NCBI RefSeq assembly: GCF_025148125.1
Contig: NZ_CP102267.1
Coordinates: forward strand, 716,001 to 780,000
From: Blautia wexlerae DSM 19850
GTDB lineage: Bacteria; Bacillota; Clostridia; Lachnospirales; Lachnospiraceae
Direction of reading: 5' to 3'
Length of the DNA stretch: 64,000 nucleotides
Part shown: in pieces, positions 51,952 through 61,918 of the stretch
Layout of the letters: every line of letters begins with the position of its first letter
How positions within the stretch are numbered: the stretch's first letter is position 1
The notes under the pieces: generated by a model
Databases searched by the model: none
The model's input: the letters and a program-made list of their open reading frames with translations, nothing else
Told to the model about the DNA's origin: nothing
Translations under genes and position numbers: made by a program

Positions 51952-53814
51952 ATGTTTCAGATAGAAGAAGAACTGAAAAAACTTCCGGGCAAGCCGGGGG
52001 TTTATATTATGCATGGGGAGAAGGACGAGATCATCTATGTTGGAAAAGCCGTCAGTCTGAAAAACAGGGTGCGTCAATATTTCCAGAGCAGCAGAAATAA
52101 GGGCGCAAAGATTGAACAGATGGTTACCCATATCACCAGATTTGAGTATATTATCACAGATTCGGAACTGGAAGCCCTTGTGCTGGAGTGTAATCTGATC
52201 AAGGAGCACAGACCGAAATATAATACCATGCTCAAAGATGATAAGAGTTATCCGTTTATCAAAGTCACAGTAAATGAGGAATATCCCAGAGTTCTTTTTG
52301 CCAGAAGAATGAAGAAAGACAAGGCGAAATATTTCGGACCATATACAAGTGCCGGGGCTGTAAAAGATGTGATCGAGCTTGTGCGAAAACTTTATAAGGT
52401 GCGCTCCTGTAATCGTGTACTGCCAAGAGATTGTGGGAAGGACCGTCCATGTCTGTACTATCACATGAAACAATGCAGCGCGCCATGCCAGGGCTATGTG
52501 AGTTCAGAAGAATATAAGAAAAATATCGCAGAACTGCTGAAATTTCTCAATGGAGACTTTAAGGATACGATTGATATGCTTACCGACAAAATGATGGCAG
52601 CTTCCGAAGAAATGCGTTTTGAGGATGCCATGGAATACCGGGATCTGATCCGTAGTATCCAGAAGATCGGAGAACGCCAGAAAATTACAGGTTACGGAGA
52701 GGAAGATAAGGATATCATCGCAGTTGCCATGGATGAAAGCCTTGATCTGCGGGAGCAGGATGCTGTTGTACAGGTATTCTTTGTCCGGGGAGGCAAACTG
52801 ATCGGGCGGGAGCATTTCTATCTGCGTGTGGCGCGTGGCGATACAAAGGCTCAGGTATTATCCAGCTTTATGAAGCAATTTTATGCCGGAACTCCGTTTA
52901 TCCCACGTGAGATCATGCTGCAAAAAGAAATCGAAGATGCCAGGATCATAGAGGAATGGCTTACAGATCGAAGAAAGCAGCGAGTCTATATCAGGGTACC
53001 GAAGAAAGGTACGAAAGAGAAGCTAGTAGAGCTGGCAGAAGAGAATGCAAAGATGGTTCTGGATAAAGACAGAGAGCGTATCAAACGTGAAGAAGGAAGA
53101 ACCATCGGAGCAGTTCATGAAGTGGAAGAGTGGCTTGGACTGTCGGGAATCAGGCGTATGGAGGCTTATGATATCTCCAATATCAGTGGTTTTGAATCTG
53201 TAGGTTCCATGGTTGTCTATGAGAAAGGAAAGCCAAAGCGCAGTGATTACCGCAAATTTAAAATAAAGTGGGTGCAGGGACCGAACGATTATGCAAGCAT
53301 GGAAGAAGTACTTACCAGACGATTTACTCATGAGGGAAAAGATGAGTTTGACAGCTTTTCTATTATGCCGGATCTGATCCTGATGGATGGTGGAAGAGGA
53401 CAGGTGAATATTGCGTTAAAAGTCCTGGAAATTCTGGGAATAGAGATTCCTGTCTGTGGTATGGTCAAGGATGACCATCACAGAACCAGAGGACTGTATT
53501 ACAATAATCTTGAAATTCCCATTGATACAGACAGTGAAGGCTTCCGTCTGATCACCAGAATCCAGGATGAGGCGCACCGTTTTGCCATTGAATTTCACCG
53601 ATCTCTGAGAAGTAAAGATCAGGTACATTCTCTGTTGGATGATATCCCTGGTATCGGTGAAACCAGGCGGAAAGCATTGATGCGGAAATTTAAGTCTGTT
53701 GAGAATATCAGAGATGCATCACTGGAAGAACTTACAGAGACAGAAAGCATGAATGCAGGAAGTGCACAGAAAGTCTATGAATTTTTTCATGGAGCTAGTG
53801 TACCGACAAGTTGA
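51952..53814 (+). CDS. uvrC: Excinuclease ABC subunit C
   Basis: A 620-aa nuclease that makes both incisions in nucleotide excision repair. The GIY-YIG domain ([18 protein letters not shown], residues 16-33) makes the 3' cut; a UVR segment lies near 200-235; the RNase H-like domain ([26 protein letters not shown]) makes the 5' cut; a C-terminal helix-hairpin-helix ([18 protein letters not shown]) binds DNA. Start 51952 after GAGGAG is used rather than 51901. The last codons lie inside the hairpin at 53798. Confidence 0.97.
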   Translation: MFQIEEELKKLPGKPGVYIMHGEKDEIIYVGKAVSLKNRVRQYFQSSRNKGAKIEQMVTHITRFEYIITDSELEALVLECNLIKEHRPKYNTMLKDDKSYPFIKVTVNEEYPRVLFARRMKKDKAKYFGPYTSAGAVKDVIELVRKLYKVRSCNRVLPRDCGKDRPCLYYHMKQCSAPCQGYVSSEEYKKNIAELLKFLNGDFKDTIDMLTDKMMAASEEMRFEDAMEYRDLIRSIQKIGERQKITGYGEEDKDIIAVAMDESLDLREQDAVVQVFFVRGGKLIGREHFYLRVARGDTKAQVLSSFMKQFYAGTPFIPREIMLQKEIEDARIIEEWLTDRRKQRVYIRVPKKGTKEKLVELAEENAKMVLDKDRERIKREEGRTIGAVHEVEEWLGLSGIRRMEAYDISNISGFESVGSMVVYEKGKPKRSDYRKFKIKWVQGPNDYASMEEVLTRRFTHEGKDEFDSFSIMPDLILMDGGRGQVNIALKVLEILGIEIPVCGMVKDDHHRTRGLYYNNLEIPIDTDSEGFRLITRIQDEAHRFAIEFHRSLRSKDQVHSLLDDIPGIGETRRKALMRKFKSVENIRDASLEELTETESMNAGSAQKVYEFFHGASVPTS

Positions 53815-53843
53815 TTGTTTCAAGAATCAACTTGTCGGCACAC
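53798..53843 (+). terminator. Long hairpin overlapping the uvrC stop
   Basis: GTGT-CCGACAAGTTGATT pairs with AATCAACTTGTCGG-ACAC (18 pairs, one bulge). There is no T-run. It spans the last uvrC codons and stop, so it may protect the 3' end or stop polymerase weakly. Confidence 0.55.
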
Positions 53844-53923
53844 TGGTGAGAAAAAAATATAAAATATGTAAAAATATTCCTGGGTTCTTCTACATATTAC
53901 CCAAAGACTCTCGCTTTTTGTAA

Positions 53924-53953
53924 TTGAAGTTGTATATAGTGATGTGATATAAT
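53924..53953 (+). promoter_or_regulatory. Promoter of hprK
   Basis: TTGAAG (53924-53929), 18-base spacer, extended TGATATAAT (TATAAT at 53948-53953). It leaves a leader of about 120 bases before hprK in which I see no clear riboswitch. Confidence 0.6.
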
Positions 53954-54080
53954 AAAAAAGACGTGAAATTTACTATGAAAGTTTCGGACGACAGCTATAA
54001 ATGAGTTATGTCTGTATGAGCAGGTTTTGAGATAGCGGACAGACCGGGCTTTCAGATTTTGAACTGAAAAGGAGAAATAA

Positions 54081-55016
54081 ATGAAGGGTGTACAGTTGAC
54101 AAAATTAGTTCAGGAACTGGGACTTCACAACCTGACTCCTGAAATTGATCTGTCTGAGATTGTGATCAAGACAGCGGAGATCAACAGACCGGCATTGCAG
54201 CTGACAGGATATCTGGAGCATTTTGCAAATGAACGGGTACAGATCATCGGATATGTAGAGTATACTTATCTGATGCAGCTCAGTGATGAGGAACGGAAAT
54301 TTAAATATGAGAGATTTATTTCCAGCAAGATTCCCTGTGTAATTTTCAGTACAATGACAAGACCATCACAGGATATGATCGATCTGGCAGTTAAATATAA
54401 TGTTCCGACTTTCGTGACAGAGCGTACAACTTCCAGTTTTATGGCTGAGATTATCCGCTGGCTGGGTGTACAGCTGGCACCATGTATTTCCATCCATGGT
54501 GTGCTTGTGGATGTATATGGTGAAGGTGTCCTGATCACAGGTGAGAGCGGAATTGGCAAGAGTGAGGCTGCGCTGGAACTGATCAAACGAGGACATCGTC
54601 TTGTCAGTGATGATGTTGTAGAACTTCGTAAAGTCAGCGATGTGACGCTGGTGGGTTCGGCACCGGATATCACAAGACATTTCATTGAACTTCGTGGTAT
54701 TGGTATTATCGATGTCAAAACTCTGTTTGGTGTTGAGAGCGTTAAGGATACACAGTCTGTGGATTTGGTTATCAAACTGGAAGAGTGGGACAGAGACAAA
54801 GAATATGACCGTCTCGGCCTGCATGAGGAATATACAGAGTATCTTGGAAATAAGATTGTATGCCATTCTCTGCCTATCCGTCCGGGACGTAATCTGGCTA
54901 TTATCGTTGAATCTGCGGCAGTTAACCACAGACAGAAGAAGATGGGATACAATGCAGCGGAAGAGCTGTACAAACGTGTTCAGGCAAACCTTGCAAAGAA
55001 ACGTGAAGAAAAATAA
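54081..55016 (+). CDS. hprK: HPr kinase/phosphorylase
   Basis: A 311-aa enzyme that phosphorylates HPr on Ser46 and so drives CcpA-dependent catabolite control. Walker A GESGIGKSEAALELIKRGH (about residues 154-172), DDVVEL, and the family signature IELRGIGIIDV are present. Length is normal. The glucokinase gene follows 30 bases later, so glucose phosphorylation and the catabolite signal are co-expressed. AAAAGGAG precedes the ATG. Confidence 0.97.
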   Translation: MKGVQLTKLVQELGLHNLTPEIDLSEIVIKTAEINRPALQLTGYLEHFANERVQIIGYVEYTYLMQLSDEERKFKYERFISSKIPCVIFSTMTRPSQDMIDLAVKYNVPTFVTERTTSSFMAEIIRWLGVQLAPCISIHGVLVDVYGEGVLITGESGIGKSEAALELIKRGHRLVSDDVVELRKVSDVTLVGSAPDITRHFIELRGIGIIDVKTLFGVESVKDTQSVDLVIKLEEWDRDKEYDRLGLHEEYTEYLGNKIVCHSLPIRPGRNLAIIVESAAVNHRQKKMGYNAAEELYKRVQANLAKKREEK

Positions 55017-55046
55017 TTTAAAGTAATTTGGAGGATATCAGATATT

Positions 55047-55991
55047 ATGGGAAAGTATTGTTTTGGAATTGACGTTGGTGGTACATCTGTAAAATGTGGA
55101 CTCTTTCAGACAGACGGAGTCTTAGTTGAGAAATGGGAAATTCCTACACGTAAGGAGAACAGTGGAGAAGCAATCCTGCCGGATATTGCAAAGACAATCC
55201 TTGACAAGATCGCAGAGCGTAAGCTGGATAAAGAAGAAATCGACGGTGTGGGAATCGGGGTACCGGGACCTGTTAATGAGAGAGGGGAAGTGCCATGTGC
55301 GGTAAACCTTTTCTGGGGCTTTAAAGAAGTTACTAAGGAACTGACAGAACTGACAGGACTTCCGTCCAAAGCAGGAAACGATGCCAATGTAGCAGCACTT
55401 GGCGAAGCATGGAAAGGCGCAGCAGCAGGAGCTAAGAACGTTATTCTTGTAACTCTTGGAACAGGTGTCGGCGGTGGAATCATCGTTGATGGAAAGATTG
55501 TTGGCGGTGCTCATGGTGCAGGTGGAGAAATCGGTCATGCAGCAGTTGACCATGAAGAAAAGGAAGCCTGCAACTGTGGTAACTGTGGATGTCTGGAGCA
55601 GTATGCGTCTGCAACAGGTATCGTTCGCGTGGCACAGAGAACTCTGGCTGCTACAGATGAGCAGACTGTTCTTCGCAAATTTACGAAACTTTCAGCAAAG
55701 AATGTTCTGGATGCTTTTAAAGAGGGCGACAAAGTAGCCTGCGATGTTATGGCACAGGTAGGAGAAATGCTTGGCGGAACACTTGCCATGTTTGCATGTG
55801 TGACAGATCCGGAAGCCATCGTTATCGGCGGTGGTGTTTCCAAAGCCGGACAGCCATTGATCGACTGTATTCAGAAATACTATGAGAAATATGCTTTTAC
55901 AGCATGCAAGAAAACACCGATCATTCTTGCAACTCTCGGAAATGATGCAGGTATTTACGGATCTGCGCGTATGGTTATTAAAGAAGTATAA
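55047..55991 (+). CDS. glk: ROK-family glucokinase
   Basis: A 314-aa sugar kinase. FGIDVGGTSVKCGLF is the ATP phosphate loop, NDANVAALGEAW holds the catalytic Asp, GGAHGAGGEIGHAAVDH the sugar-binding Glu and His, and CNCGNCGCLEQYAS the structural zinc site of ROK proteins. GGAGG precedes the ATG. Expected to phosphorylate glucose released by the sugar importers of the cell. Confidence 0.95.
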   Translation: MGKYCFGIDVGGTSVKCGLFQTDGVLVEKWEIPTRKENSGEAILPDIAKTILDKIAERKLDKEEIDGVGIGVPGPVNERGEVPCAVNLFWGFKEVTKELTELTGLPSKAGNDANVAALGEAWKGAAAGAKNVILVTLGTGVGGGIIVDGKIVGGAHGAGGEIGHAAVDHEEKEACNCGNCGCLEQYASATGIVRVAQRTLAATDEQTVLRKFTKLSAKNVLDAFKEGDKVACDVMAQVGEMLGGTLAMFACVTDPEAIVIGGGVSKAGQPLIDCIQKYYEKYAFTACKKTPIILATLGNDAGIYGSARMVIKEV

Positions 55992-56020
55992 TATCTGAGA
56001 ATCAATTTTGAAAGTATATA

Positions 56021-56060
56021 AAAAATCCACAGTCCTGAGTTGACAGGACTGTGGATTTTT
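56021..56060. terminator. Strong bidirectional terminator between glk and the PBP gene
   Basis: AAAAATCCACAGTCCTG and CAGGACTGTGGATTTTT pair over 17 bases around a 6-base loop, giving A-run and T-run on both strands. Confidence 0.9.
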
Positions 56061-56110
56061 TGCAGTACAGGAACATCATTCGGAGGTGCTCCTGTACCGG
56101 TATTTTTGCA

Positions 56111-58702
56111 TTAATAATAGTCGACCTGATAAGAGGAATCATCCTCGTTACCGTCACCGTTGTCATCGCTTCCGCCGGTATTATCAGTACCATCGTCACC
56201 GCTGTTACCGTTGTCATCAGTATTGTTACTGTCACCACTGTTGTCGGTATCTCCATTATCAGAGTTTTCGCTGTTATCAGTGTCAGTGGTGTTGTCAGTC
56301 TGATCAGAGGAATCTGTATCATAATTATAGTCATAATCATCACTGTCATAGAAATGCTGGTTACAGTATTCAGTAGGCATGGTACCTATGTCAAAGTATT
56401 CAGTGATCACCGGACAGCCGGCTCTTGGAAGAAGTCCGGTTTCCTCGCAGACACTTAACTTTTCTACACTTGCAGGCTTCTCGAATTCTTTGGAAGGAAG
56501 TCCCTCATGGATACGAGTCATAACCTTTTTCCATAAAGCTTTGTGGAAGTTACGCGCATAATCAGGTAATTTCTCATTGTTGTCATAACCGGACCATACT
56601 GCGCATGTATAATATGGTGTATAACCCACAAACCACAAGTCGTTATAGGCTTCGGTTGTACCTGTTTTTCCGGCAACAGGCATATTGTCAAGCTGGCAGG
56701 CTGTACCTGTACCCTGTTTTACAACATCCTCCATTGCACTGGTGAGAAGAAAAGCAGTACTTTCTTTGATTACGGAACGTTCGGCAGCAGTATTCTCGAT
56801 CAGGACGTTTCCGTTGTGATCCAGAATTTTTGTGTAATAAATTGGCTTGATATAATTTCCGCCATTTGCGATGGCTGCATAGGATGCACACAGTTCAACA
56901 TTTGTGACACCGCGGGTGATGCCGCCAAGCGCAGTGGCAAGGTTTGCATCGCTCCATACATTACCATTGGCATCTTTGTCAGCCTCTGTTCCATGAGCAA
57001 GGGTTGTAAAACCAAAGTTGTCCAGATATTTCAATCCAAGCTCAGGAGTTACTTTTTCCAGACACTTGACGGCTACAACGTTAATGGAATTCTGGATTGC
57101 AGTACGGATCGTGGTTGTTCCGTTGTAAGAACGGGTTGCGTTGTTTACAGGGGAACCATCCGGATATTCATAAGGTTCGTCTTCAAATGTTGTTGCAAGA
57201 GACATGCCTTTTTCATTTAAAGCAGGTGCATAAGTGGACACGATCTTAAAGGTAGAACCAGGCTGTCTGGTAGTGTCCGTTGCCCGGTTCAGTGTAAGAC
57301 TTGCCGTTTTCTCTCCACGACCACCGATCAGAGCTTTTACATAGCCGGTATGCTGGTCGATCACACTCATGGAAGACTGTGGCTGAGGTGCGAAATTGAC
57401 ACGCTCTGCAAGAACTTTACTTCCGTTGGCGAGTATGCTTGCCTTATATTTGTCTACATAAGTCTGTCCATCTTCCGGGGAATCAAACAGAAGATCGAAA
57501 TCGGGATCCTCATTCTGAAAATAAAGCTGCAGCATTTCCTTACTGTAGTTTACCTGATTTCCATCAGGATCGGTAACCGTCAGGGCATAGTCAAGTTCAT
57601 ACTGGACAGTGTCCGGATAATTGGAAGGATCTGCATATTCCTCATCCAGGATATTCTGGATCTTGGAATCCTGTGTTGTATATACTTTAAGTCCGCCGCT
57701 GTAGAGAAGATTGGTTGCCTGTTTTTTGGTGTAACCTTTGATATTCATCAGGTCGTTGATGATCTGATCTGTCAGTTCATCTTCAAAATATGTGTAAACA
57801 GTATTCTCAGTGCTGGAGTTCTTTTCCTGAGCGGCCTGGATACGGGAATAAACATCATCTGCAAGAGCTTCATCATACTGATCCTGAGTAATATAGTTCT
57901 GATCCAGCATATGCTGGAGAACTTCCTTGCGTCTCTTCCTGTTGCTGTCAGGATTGATGATCGGGTTAAATTTCGTCGGGTTCTGTGTGATACCTGCCAG
58001 AGTTACACATTCAGAAAGATTCAGATCCCATACATCCTTGTCAAAATACTGTCGTGCGGCAGCCTGTACACCGTAGGAACCGGCACCCAGGTTAATTGTG
58101 TTCAGGTAATTCTCAAGAATGGTGTCTTTATCAGTTTTTTTCTCAACCTGGACAGCAAGGTACTGTTCCTGGATTTTTCGCGTAAATCTTTCCAGCTGAG
58201 TAGATTCACTGGTCCAGTTGGTAAATACGTTATTCTTAAGAAGCTGCTGTGTGATCGTACTGGCACCTTCTGAGAAATCTCCGGTAGTGAGAGCTTTCAT
58301 TCCGGCACGAAGAATACCTTTTACGTCAATACCGTTATGTTCATAGAAACGTTCATCCTCAATTGCGACAACTGCATGCTGCAGATCAACAGGTATCTGA
58401 TCGAGAGTGACAGGCAGTCGGTTGGAATCCGGAGCGGCCAGTTTACGGATCTGATTCCCTGCATCATCGTAGAGAAAGGTTGCATAGCCCAGTGGCATAA
58501 TATCAATATCATCAACATCAGGAGCAGTATCAATTACACCCCTGAATGACCCCACACCCAGACAGGTTACTGCGATGCAGAGTGCTATCAGTGATACGAA
58601 CAGGACTCTGATGAAAGAAACTCTGGCGCGCTTTCCCATCATGGAAGAACGGGAAATCAGTGCCGTCCGTTTCTTTGCAGTCGACTTTTTACCGTAGTTC
58701 AT
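56111..58702 (-). CDS. Class A penicillin-binding protein (PBP1A-type)
   Basis: An 863-aa bifunctional peptidoglycan synthase. A basic N-terminus and one helix at about 29-52, then the glycosyltransferase (AIEDERFYEHNGID, STITQQLLKN) and the transpeptidase with SxxK in RQPGSTFKIVS, SIN in QNSINVVAV, and KTGTTEAYND. A C-terminal tail of about 75 residues is almost only Asp, Asn, Ser, Gly and Thr, ending SSYQVDYY. That tail is a low-complexity, strongly acidic linker outside the cell. AAGGAGG precedes the ATG. Divergent from the YigZ gene. Confidence 0.95.
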   Translation of the reverse strand: MNYGKKSTAKKRTALISRSSMMGKRARVSFIRVLFVSLIALCIAVTCLGVGSFRGVIDTAPDVDDIDIMPLGYATFLYDDAGNQIRKLAAPDSNRLPVTLDQIPVDLQHAVVAIEDERFYEHNGIDVKGILRAGMKALTTGDFSEGASTITQQLLKNNVFTNWTSESTQLERFTRKIQEQYLAVQVEKKTDKDTILENYLNTINLGAGSYGVQAAARQYFDKDVWDLNLSECVTLAGITQNPTKFNPIINPDSNRKRRKEVLQHMLDQNYITQDQYDEALADDVYSRIQAAQEKNSSTENTVYTYFEDELTDQIINDLMNIKGYTKKQATNLLYSGGLKVYTTQDSKIQNILDEEYADPSNYPDTVQYELDYALTVTDPDGNQVNYSKEMLQLYFQNEDPDFDLLFDSPEDGQTYVDKYKASILANGSKVLAERVNFAPQPQSSMSVIDQHTGYVKALIGGRGEKTASLTLNRATDTTRQPGSTFKIVSTYAPALNEKGMSLATTFEDEPYEYPDGSPVNNATRSYNGTTTIRTAIQNSINVVAVKCLEKVTPELGLKYLDNFGFTTLAHGTEADKDANGNVWSDANLATALGGITRGVTNVELCASYAAIANGGNYIKPIYYTKILDHNGNVLIENTAAERSVIKESTAFLLTSAMEDVVKQGTGTACQLDNMPVAGKTGTTEAYNDLWFVGYTPYYTCAVWSGYDNNEKLPDYARNFHKALWKKVMTRIHEGLPSKEFEKPASVEKLSVCEETGLLPRAGCPVITEYFDIGTMPTEYCNQHFYDSDDYDYNYDTDSSDQTDNTTDTDNSENSDNGDTDNSGDSNNTDDNGNSGDDGTDNTGGSDDNGDGNEDDSSYQVDYY

Positions 58703-58903
58703 GTTAAACCTCCTTTATAATCCGTTCTATTATATCAAATAAGAATAAGTAAATAAAGCAGAAAAATAAAAATTCACAATTGCTTTTGGATCTTTTTAAT
58801 GGTTATTGTGTTTTTTTACAGGATTAGTATACACTGTGCTGGCACATTTTTGTAATTCATGGTACACTGAGTCAATAAGAGAACGGAAAGAGGAGTATGA
58901 GAC

Positions 58904-59560
58904 ATGCTTGAGAAATATAAGACAGTTTACGAGGGCGGGGAAGGCGAGATCGTGGAAAAGAAATCCAGATTTATTGCTACAGTGCGTCCTGTAAAAACCG
59001 AAGAGGAGGCACTGGCCTTTATAGAGGAAATGAAGAAGAAATATTGGGATGCCAGACATAACTGCTATGTATATTCGGTGGGAAAGAACAGGGAATATAC
59101 CAGATGCAGTGACGATGGTGAGCCGTCAGGCACTGCGGGAAGACCAATGCTGGATGTAATCCTGGGGGAAGATATTTATAATGTGGCAGCAGTAGTTACC
59201 AGATATTTTGGAGGGATACTTCTTGGAACAGGAGGTCTTGTCAGAGCATATTCCAGGAGTCTGCAGGAAGGTCTTGCCGCCAGCACAGTGATTGAGAAAA
59301 CCTACGGAATTTCTATGGAAGTAGTTACGGATTATACCGGGATAGGCAAGATCCAGTATATTGCCGGAGAACAGAAATTACCGATCCTTGATTCTGAATA
59401 CACTGACAGGGTAGTTCTGCATTTGCTGGTTCCGGCGGATCAGATTGCATTTGTAGAAAAAGCAATCACCGAGGGAACAAATGGAAGAGCGAAGATGAAG
59501 AAAGAGAAAGATCTTTACTATTCAGTGATTGACGGTGAAGTGAAAGTATTTACGGACTGA
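58904..59560 (+). CDS. YigZ/IMPACT family protein
   Basis: A 218-aa protein. The N-terminal UPF0029 domain has KKSRFIATVRPV, ARHNCYVYSVG, SDDGEPSGTAGRPML and VTRYFGGILLGTGGLVRAYS; a DUF1949 domain follows from about residue 140. The family binds nucleic acid, and its eukaryotic relative IMPACT acts on translation control; the bacterial role is not settled. GAGGAG precedes the ATG. It lies alone between divergent and convergent genes. Confidence 0.92.
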   Translation: MLEKYKTVYEGGEGEIVEKKSRFIATVRPVKTEEEALAFIEEMKKKYWDARHNCYVYSVGKNREYTRCSDDGEPSGTAGRPMLDVILGEDIYNVAAVVTRYFGGILLGTGGLVRAYSRSLQEGLAASTVIEKTYGISMEVVTDYTGIGKIQYIAGEQKLPILDSEYTDRVVLHLLVPADQIAFVEKAITEGTNGRAKMKKEKDLYYSVIDGEVKVFTD

Positions 59561-59566
59561 TAAAAT

Positions 59567-59600
59567 ATGCCCCATGCAGCCTGAAAACTGCATGGGGCAT
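59567..59600. terminator. Bidirectional terminator
   Basis: ATGCCCCATGCAG and CTGCATGGGGCAT pair perfectly around CCTGAAAA, between the convergent YigZ and cyclophilin genes. T-runs are short. Confidence 0.7.
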
Positions 59601-59614
59601 AAACAGTCAGCGAA

Positions 59615-60133
59615 TCAGCATTTCTCCGGTTCCGGATAATCAACACCGAAAGTTTCTACTGTCATGGATTTGATTTTCTGCTCGTCAAGCGGACGGTCGC
59701 TGTAATCGGTATCTTCTTCTGCAATACGGTTTACAACATCCATTCCTTCAGTGATCTTGCCGAATGCAGCATAAGCACCGTCAAGATGCGGAGCATCTTT
59801 GTGCATGATAAAGAACTGGCTTCCTGCTGAGTTTGGATGCATGGCGCGTGCCATGGAAAGAACACCTGCAGTATGTTTCAGATCATTTTTAAATCTGTTC
59901 TGAGTGAATTCACCCTTAATGCTGTATCCCGGACCGCCCATACCTGTTCCGTCCGGGCATCCTCCCTGGATCATGAAACCGTTGATCACACGATGGAAAA
60001 TAAGTCCGTCATAGAAGCCTTTTTTTACAAGACTGATAAAGTTATTAACTGTATTCGGTGCAATCTCAGGATATAATTCTGCTTTCATCACATCGCCATT
60101 ATCCATGGTAATTGTAACTATCGGATTTGCCAT
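59615..60133 (-). CDS. Peptidyl-prolyl cis-trans isomerase, cyclophilin type
   Basis: A 172-aa cytoplasmic cyclophilin without signal peptide. The active site is FHRVINGFMIQGG (Arg-Phe-Met-Gln), with GVLSMARAMHPNSAGSQFFI and FGKITEGMDVV. It speeds proline isomerisation in folding proteins. The start is set at 60133 (AAGGAGACTTG upstream); the ORF is open to 60202, but those residues are not conserved in the family. Divergent from tsaE. Confidence 0.95.
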   Translation of the reverse strand: MANPIVTITMDNGDVMKAELYPEIAPNTVNNFISLVKKGFYDGLIFHRVINGFMIQGGCPDGTGMGGPGYSIKGEFTQNRFKNDLKHTAGVLSMARAMHPNSAGSQFFIMHKDAPHLDGAYAAFGKITEGMDVVNRIAEEDTDYSDRPLDEQKIKSMTVETFGVDYPEPEKC

Positions 60134-60226
60134 AGTTTCAAGTCTCCTTTTCAAAAAGTATTGTATTTCGCTGTTCGCTCTATTATAATATGCAAAGAAC
60201 AATTCTGCAAGAAAAAGGTGGAAAAG

Positions 60227-60661
60227 ATGATTATAGAGACAAAAACACCACAGGAAACATTTGAGGTGGGAAAGAAGATCGGAGAGAATGCGAAACCGGG
60301 TCAGATTTATACTCTGACAGGTGATCTTGGAGTTGGAAAAACCGTATTTACCCAGGGAGTTGCGGCAGGGCTTGGAATCACAGAGCCTATCTGCAGCCCG
60401 ACATTCACGATCATTCAGGAATACGAAAGCGGACGTCTTCCTTTATATCATTTTGATGTTTACCGTATCGGTGACATTGAGGAAATGGAAGAAATCGGAT
60501 ATGACGATTATTTCTTCGGACAGGGAATCTGTCTGATCGAATGGGCTGATCTGATTGAAGAAATCCTTCCGGAAAAGCTGATCAAAGTAACCATAGAGAA
60601 AGATCTGGAGAAAGGCTTTGATTATAGAAGGATTACAGTGATTGGTCCGGAGAACAGTTAG
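60227..60661 (+). CDS. tsaE: tRNA t6A biosynthesis ATPase TsaE
   Basis: A 144-aa P-loop protein. GDLGVGKTVFTQGVAAGLG (Walker A near residue 33), SPTFTIIQEYESG and HFDVYRIGD are the family motifs. It works with TsaB and TsaD to put threonylcarbamoyl on A37 of ANN-decoding tRNAs. Start 60227 follows AAAAAGGTGG. The tsaB gene starts 9 bases later and tsaD is downstream in the same run of genes. Confidence 0.96.
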   Translation: MIIETKTPQETFEVGKKIGENAKPGQIYTLTGDLGVGKTVFTQGVAAGLGITEPICSPTFTIIQEYESGRLPLYHFDVYRIGDIEEMEEIGYDDYFFGQGICLIEWADLIEEILPEKLIKVTIEKDLEKGFDYRRITVIGPENS

Positions 60662-60670
60662 GAGGTAGAA

Positions 60671-61399
60671 ATGAAAATTTTAGCTTTGGACAGCTCAGGA
60701 ATTGTTGCATCTGTAGCAGTTGTGGAAGATGATACATTACTGGCTGAGTATACTGTAAATTATAAGAAAACACATTCTCAGACTTTGCTTCCGATGTTAG
60801 ATGAGATTGTGAAGATGACGGAACTGGAACTGGAATCCGTAGATGCTATTGCAGTGGCAGCGGGACCGGGATCCTTTACAGGACTCCGTATCGGCTCGGC
60901 AACAGCCAAAGGCCTGGGACTTGCCCTGAAGAAACCATTGGTAGCAGTACCGACAGTAGATGCACTGGCATATAATCTTTATGATGCACAGGGATTGATC
61001 TGTCCGATCATGGATGCCAGAAGAAAGCAGGTATATACAGGAATTTACAGATTTGAAGAGCATCAGCTTATGACTTTGAAAGAACAGTGGGCAGCACCGA
61101 TCGAGGAACTGCTGGAAGAACTGAATCAGAGAGGAGAGATGGTTACATTTTTGGGAGACGGTGTACCTGTATTTCGTGAACTGATCGAAGAGAAACTGCA
61201 GGTTCCGTATTCTTTTGCACCGGCTCATGTAAATAAACAGAGAGCAGCGGCAGTGGCAGCTCTTGGCAGTATTTATTATAAAGAAGGACGCACAGAGACT
61301 GCTATGGAACATATCCCGGAATATCTCCGCGTTTCCCAGGCAGAGCGTGAGCGTGCAGAGAGAGAAAAAGAGCAGAAACCGGCAGGTACAAAAATATGA
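60671..61399 (+). CDS. tsaB: tRNA t6A biosynthesis protein TsaB
   Basis: A 242-aa ASKHA-fold protein starting MKILALDSSGIVASVAVVED, with AVAAGPGSFTGLRIGSATAKG as the family signature. It lacks the metal-binding histidines of TsaD, as expected, and acts as its scaffold partner. AGGAGG precedes the ATG. The end overlaps rimI by 4 bases. Confidence 0.96.
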   Translation: MKILALDSSGIVASVAVVEDDTLLAEYTVNYKKTHSQTLLPMLDEIVKMTELELESVDAIAVAAGPGSFTGLRIGSATAKGLGLALKKPLVAVPTVDALAYNLYDAQGLICPIMDARRKQVYTGIYRFEEHQLMTLKEQWAAPIEELLEELNQRGEMVTFLGDGVPVFRELIEEKLQVPYSFAPAHVNKQRAAAVAALGSIYYKEGRTETAMEHIPEYLRVSQAERERAEREKEQKPAGTKI

Positions 61400-61833
61400 T
61401 CCTGCGGGAAATGCTTGTGGATGACCTGGATCAGGTAATGGAGATTGAGCAGGATCTTTTTCATGTGCCATGGACAAAAGAAGGTTTTTTTACTTTTATG
61501 ACCAGGGATGATGCCATGTTTCTGGTGGTGGAAGAGAAAGAAAAGATTCTGGGTTACTGCGGTCTTCTTATGGTTCTGGATGAGGGAGATATTACCAATG
61601 TGGCTGTGCGCAGGGACAGACAAAAAGAAGGAATTGGCGCTTTTCTGATGCAGAGTCTGATCCGCCTTGCAGCAGAGAGGGAGGTTACGACAATCCATCT
61701 GGAAGTACGTGTGGGAAATGAGACTGCAATCCGTCTCTATGAACGTATGGGATTTACCGGAGATGGAATACGTAAGGCATATTACAGTGATCCTGTGGAG
61801 GATGCGCTGCTTATGACCAGACATCCCGAATGA
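61396..61833 (+). CDS. rimI: Ribosomal protein S18 alanine N-acetyltransferase
   Basis: A 145-aa GNAT acetyltransferase. The acetyl-CoA loop is VRRDRQKEGIGAFLMQ and the C-terminal YERMGFTGDGIRKAYYSDPVEDALLM is typical of RimI. Placement between tsaB and tsaD is common in Firmicutes. Overlaps tsaB by ATGA. Confidence 0.93.
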   Translation: MILREMLVDDLDQVMEIEQDLFHVPWTKEGFFTFMTRDDAMFLVVEEKEKILGYCGLLMVLDEGDITNVAVRRDRQKEGIGAFLMQSLIRLAAEREVTTIHLEVRVGNETAIRLYERMGFTGDGIRKAYYSDPVEDALLMTRHPE

Positions 61834-61918
61834 AAAAGAAATGAAAGCAGAAAAAATCAGCAGCCGGACCATACACCTTTTAAGGGAATTGCCGGAAGCT
61901 GGAAAATAGAGGGAATAT

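Noticed and set aside
57350..58273. Long open frames on the plus strand opposite the PBP gene (also 48884-49663 opposite DUF1846)
   Set aside because: They lie wholly opposite conserved genes, have no ribosome sites and no recognisable domains.
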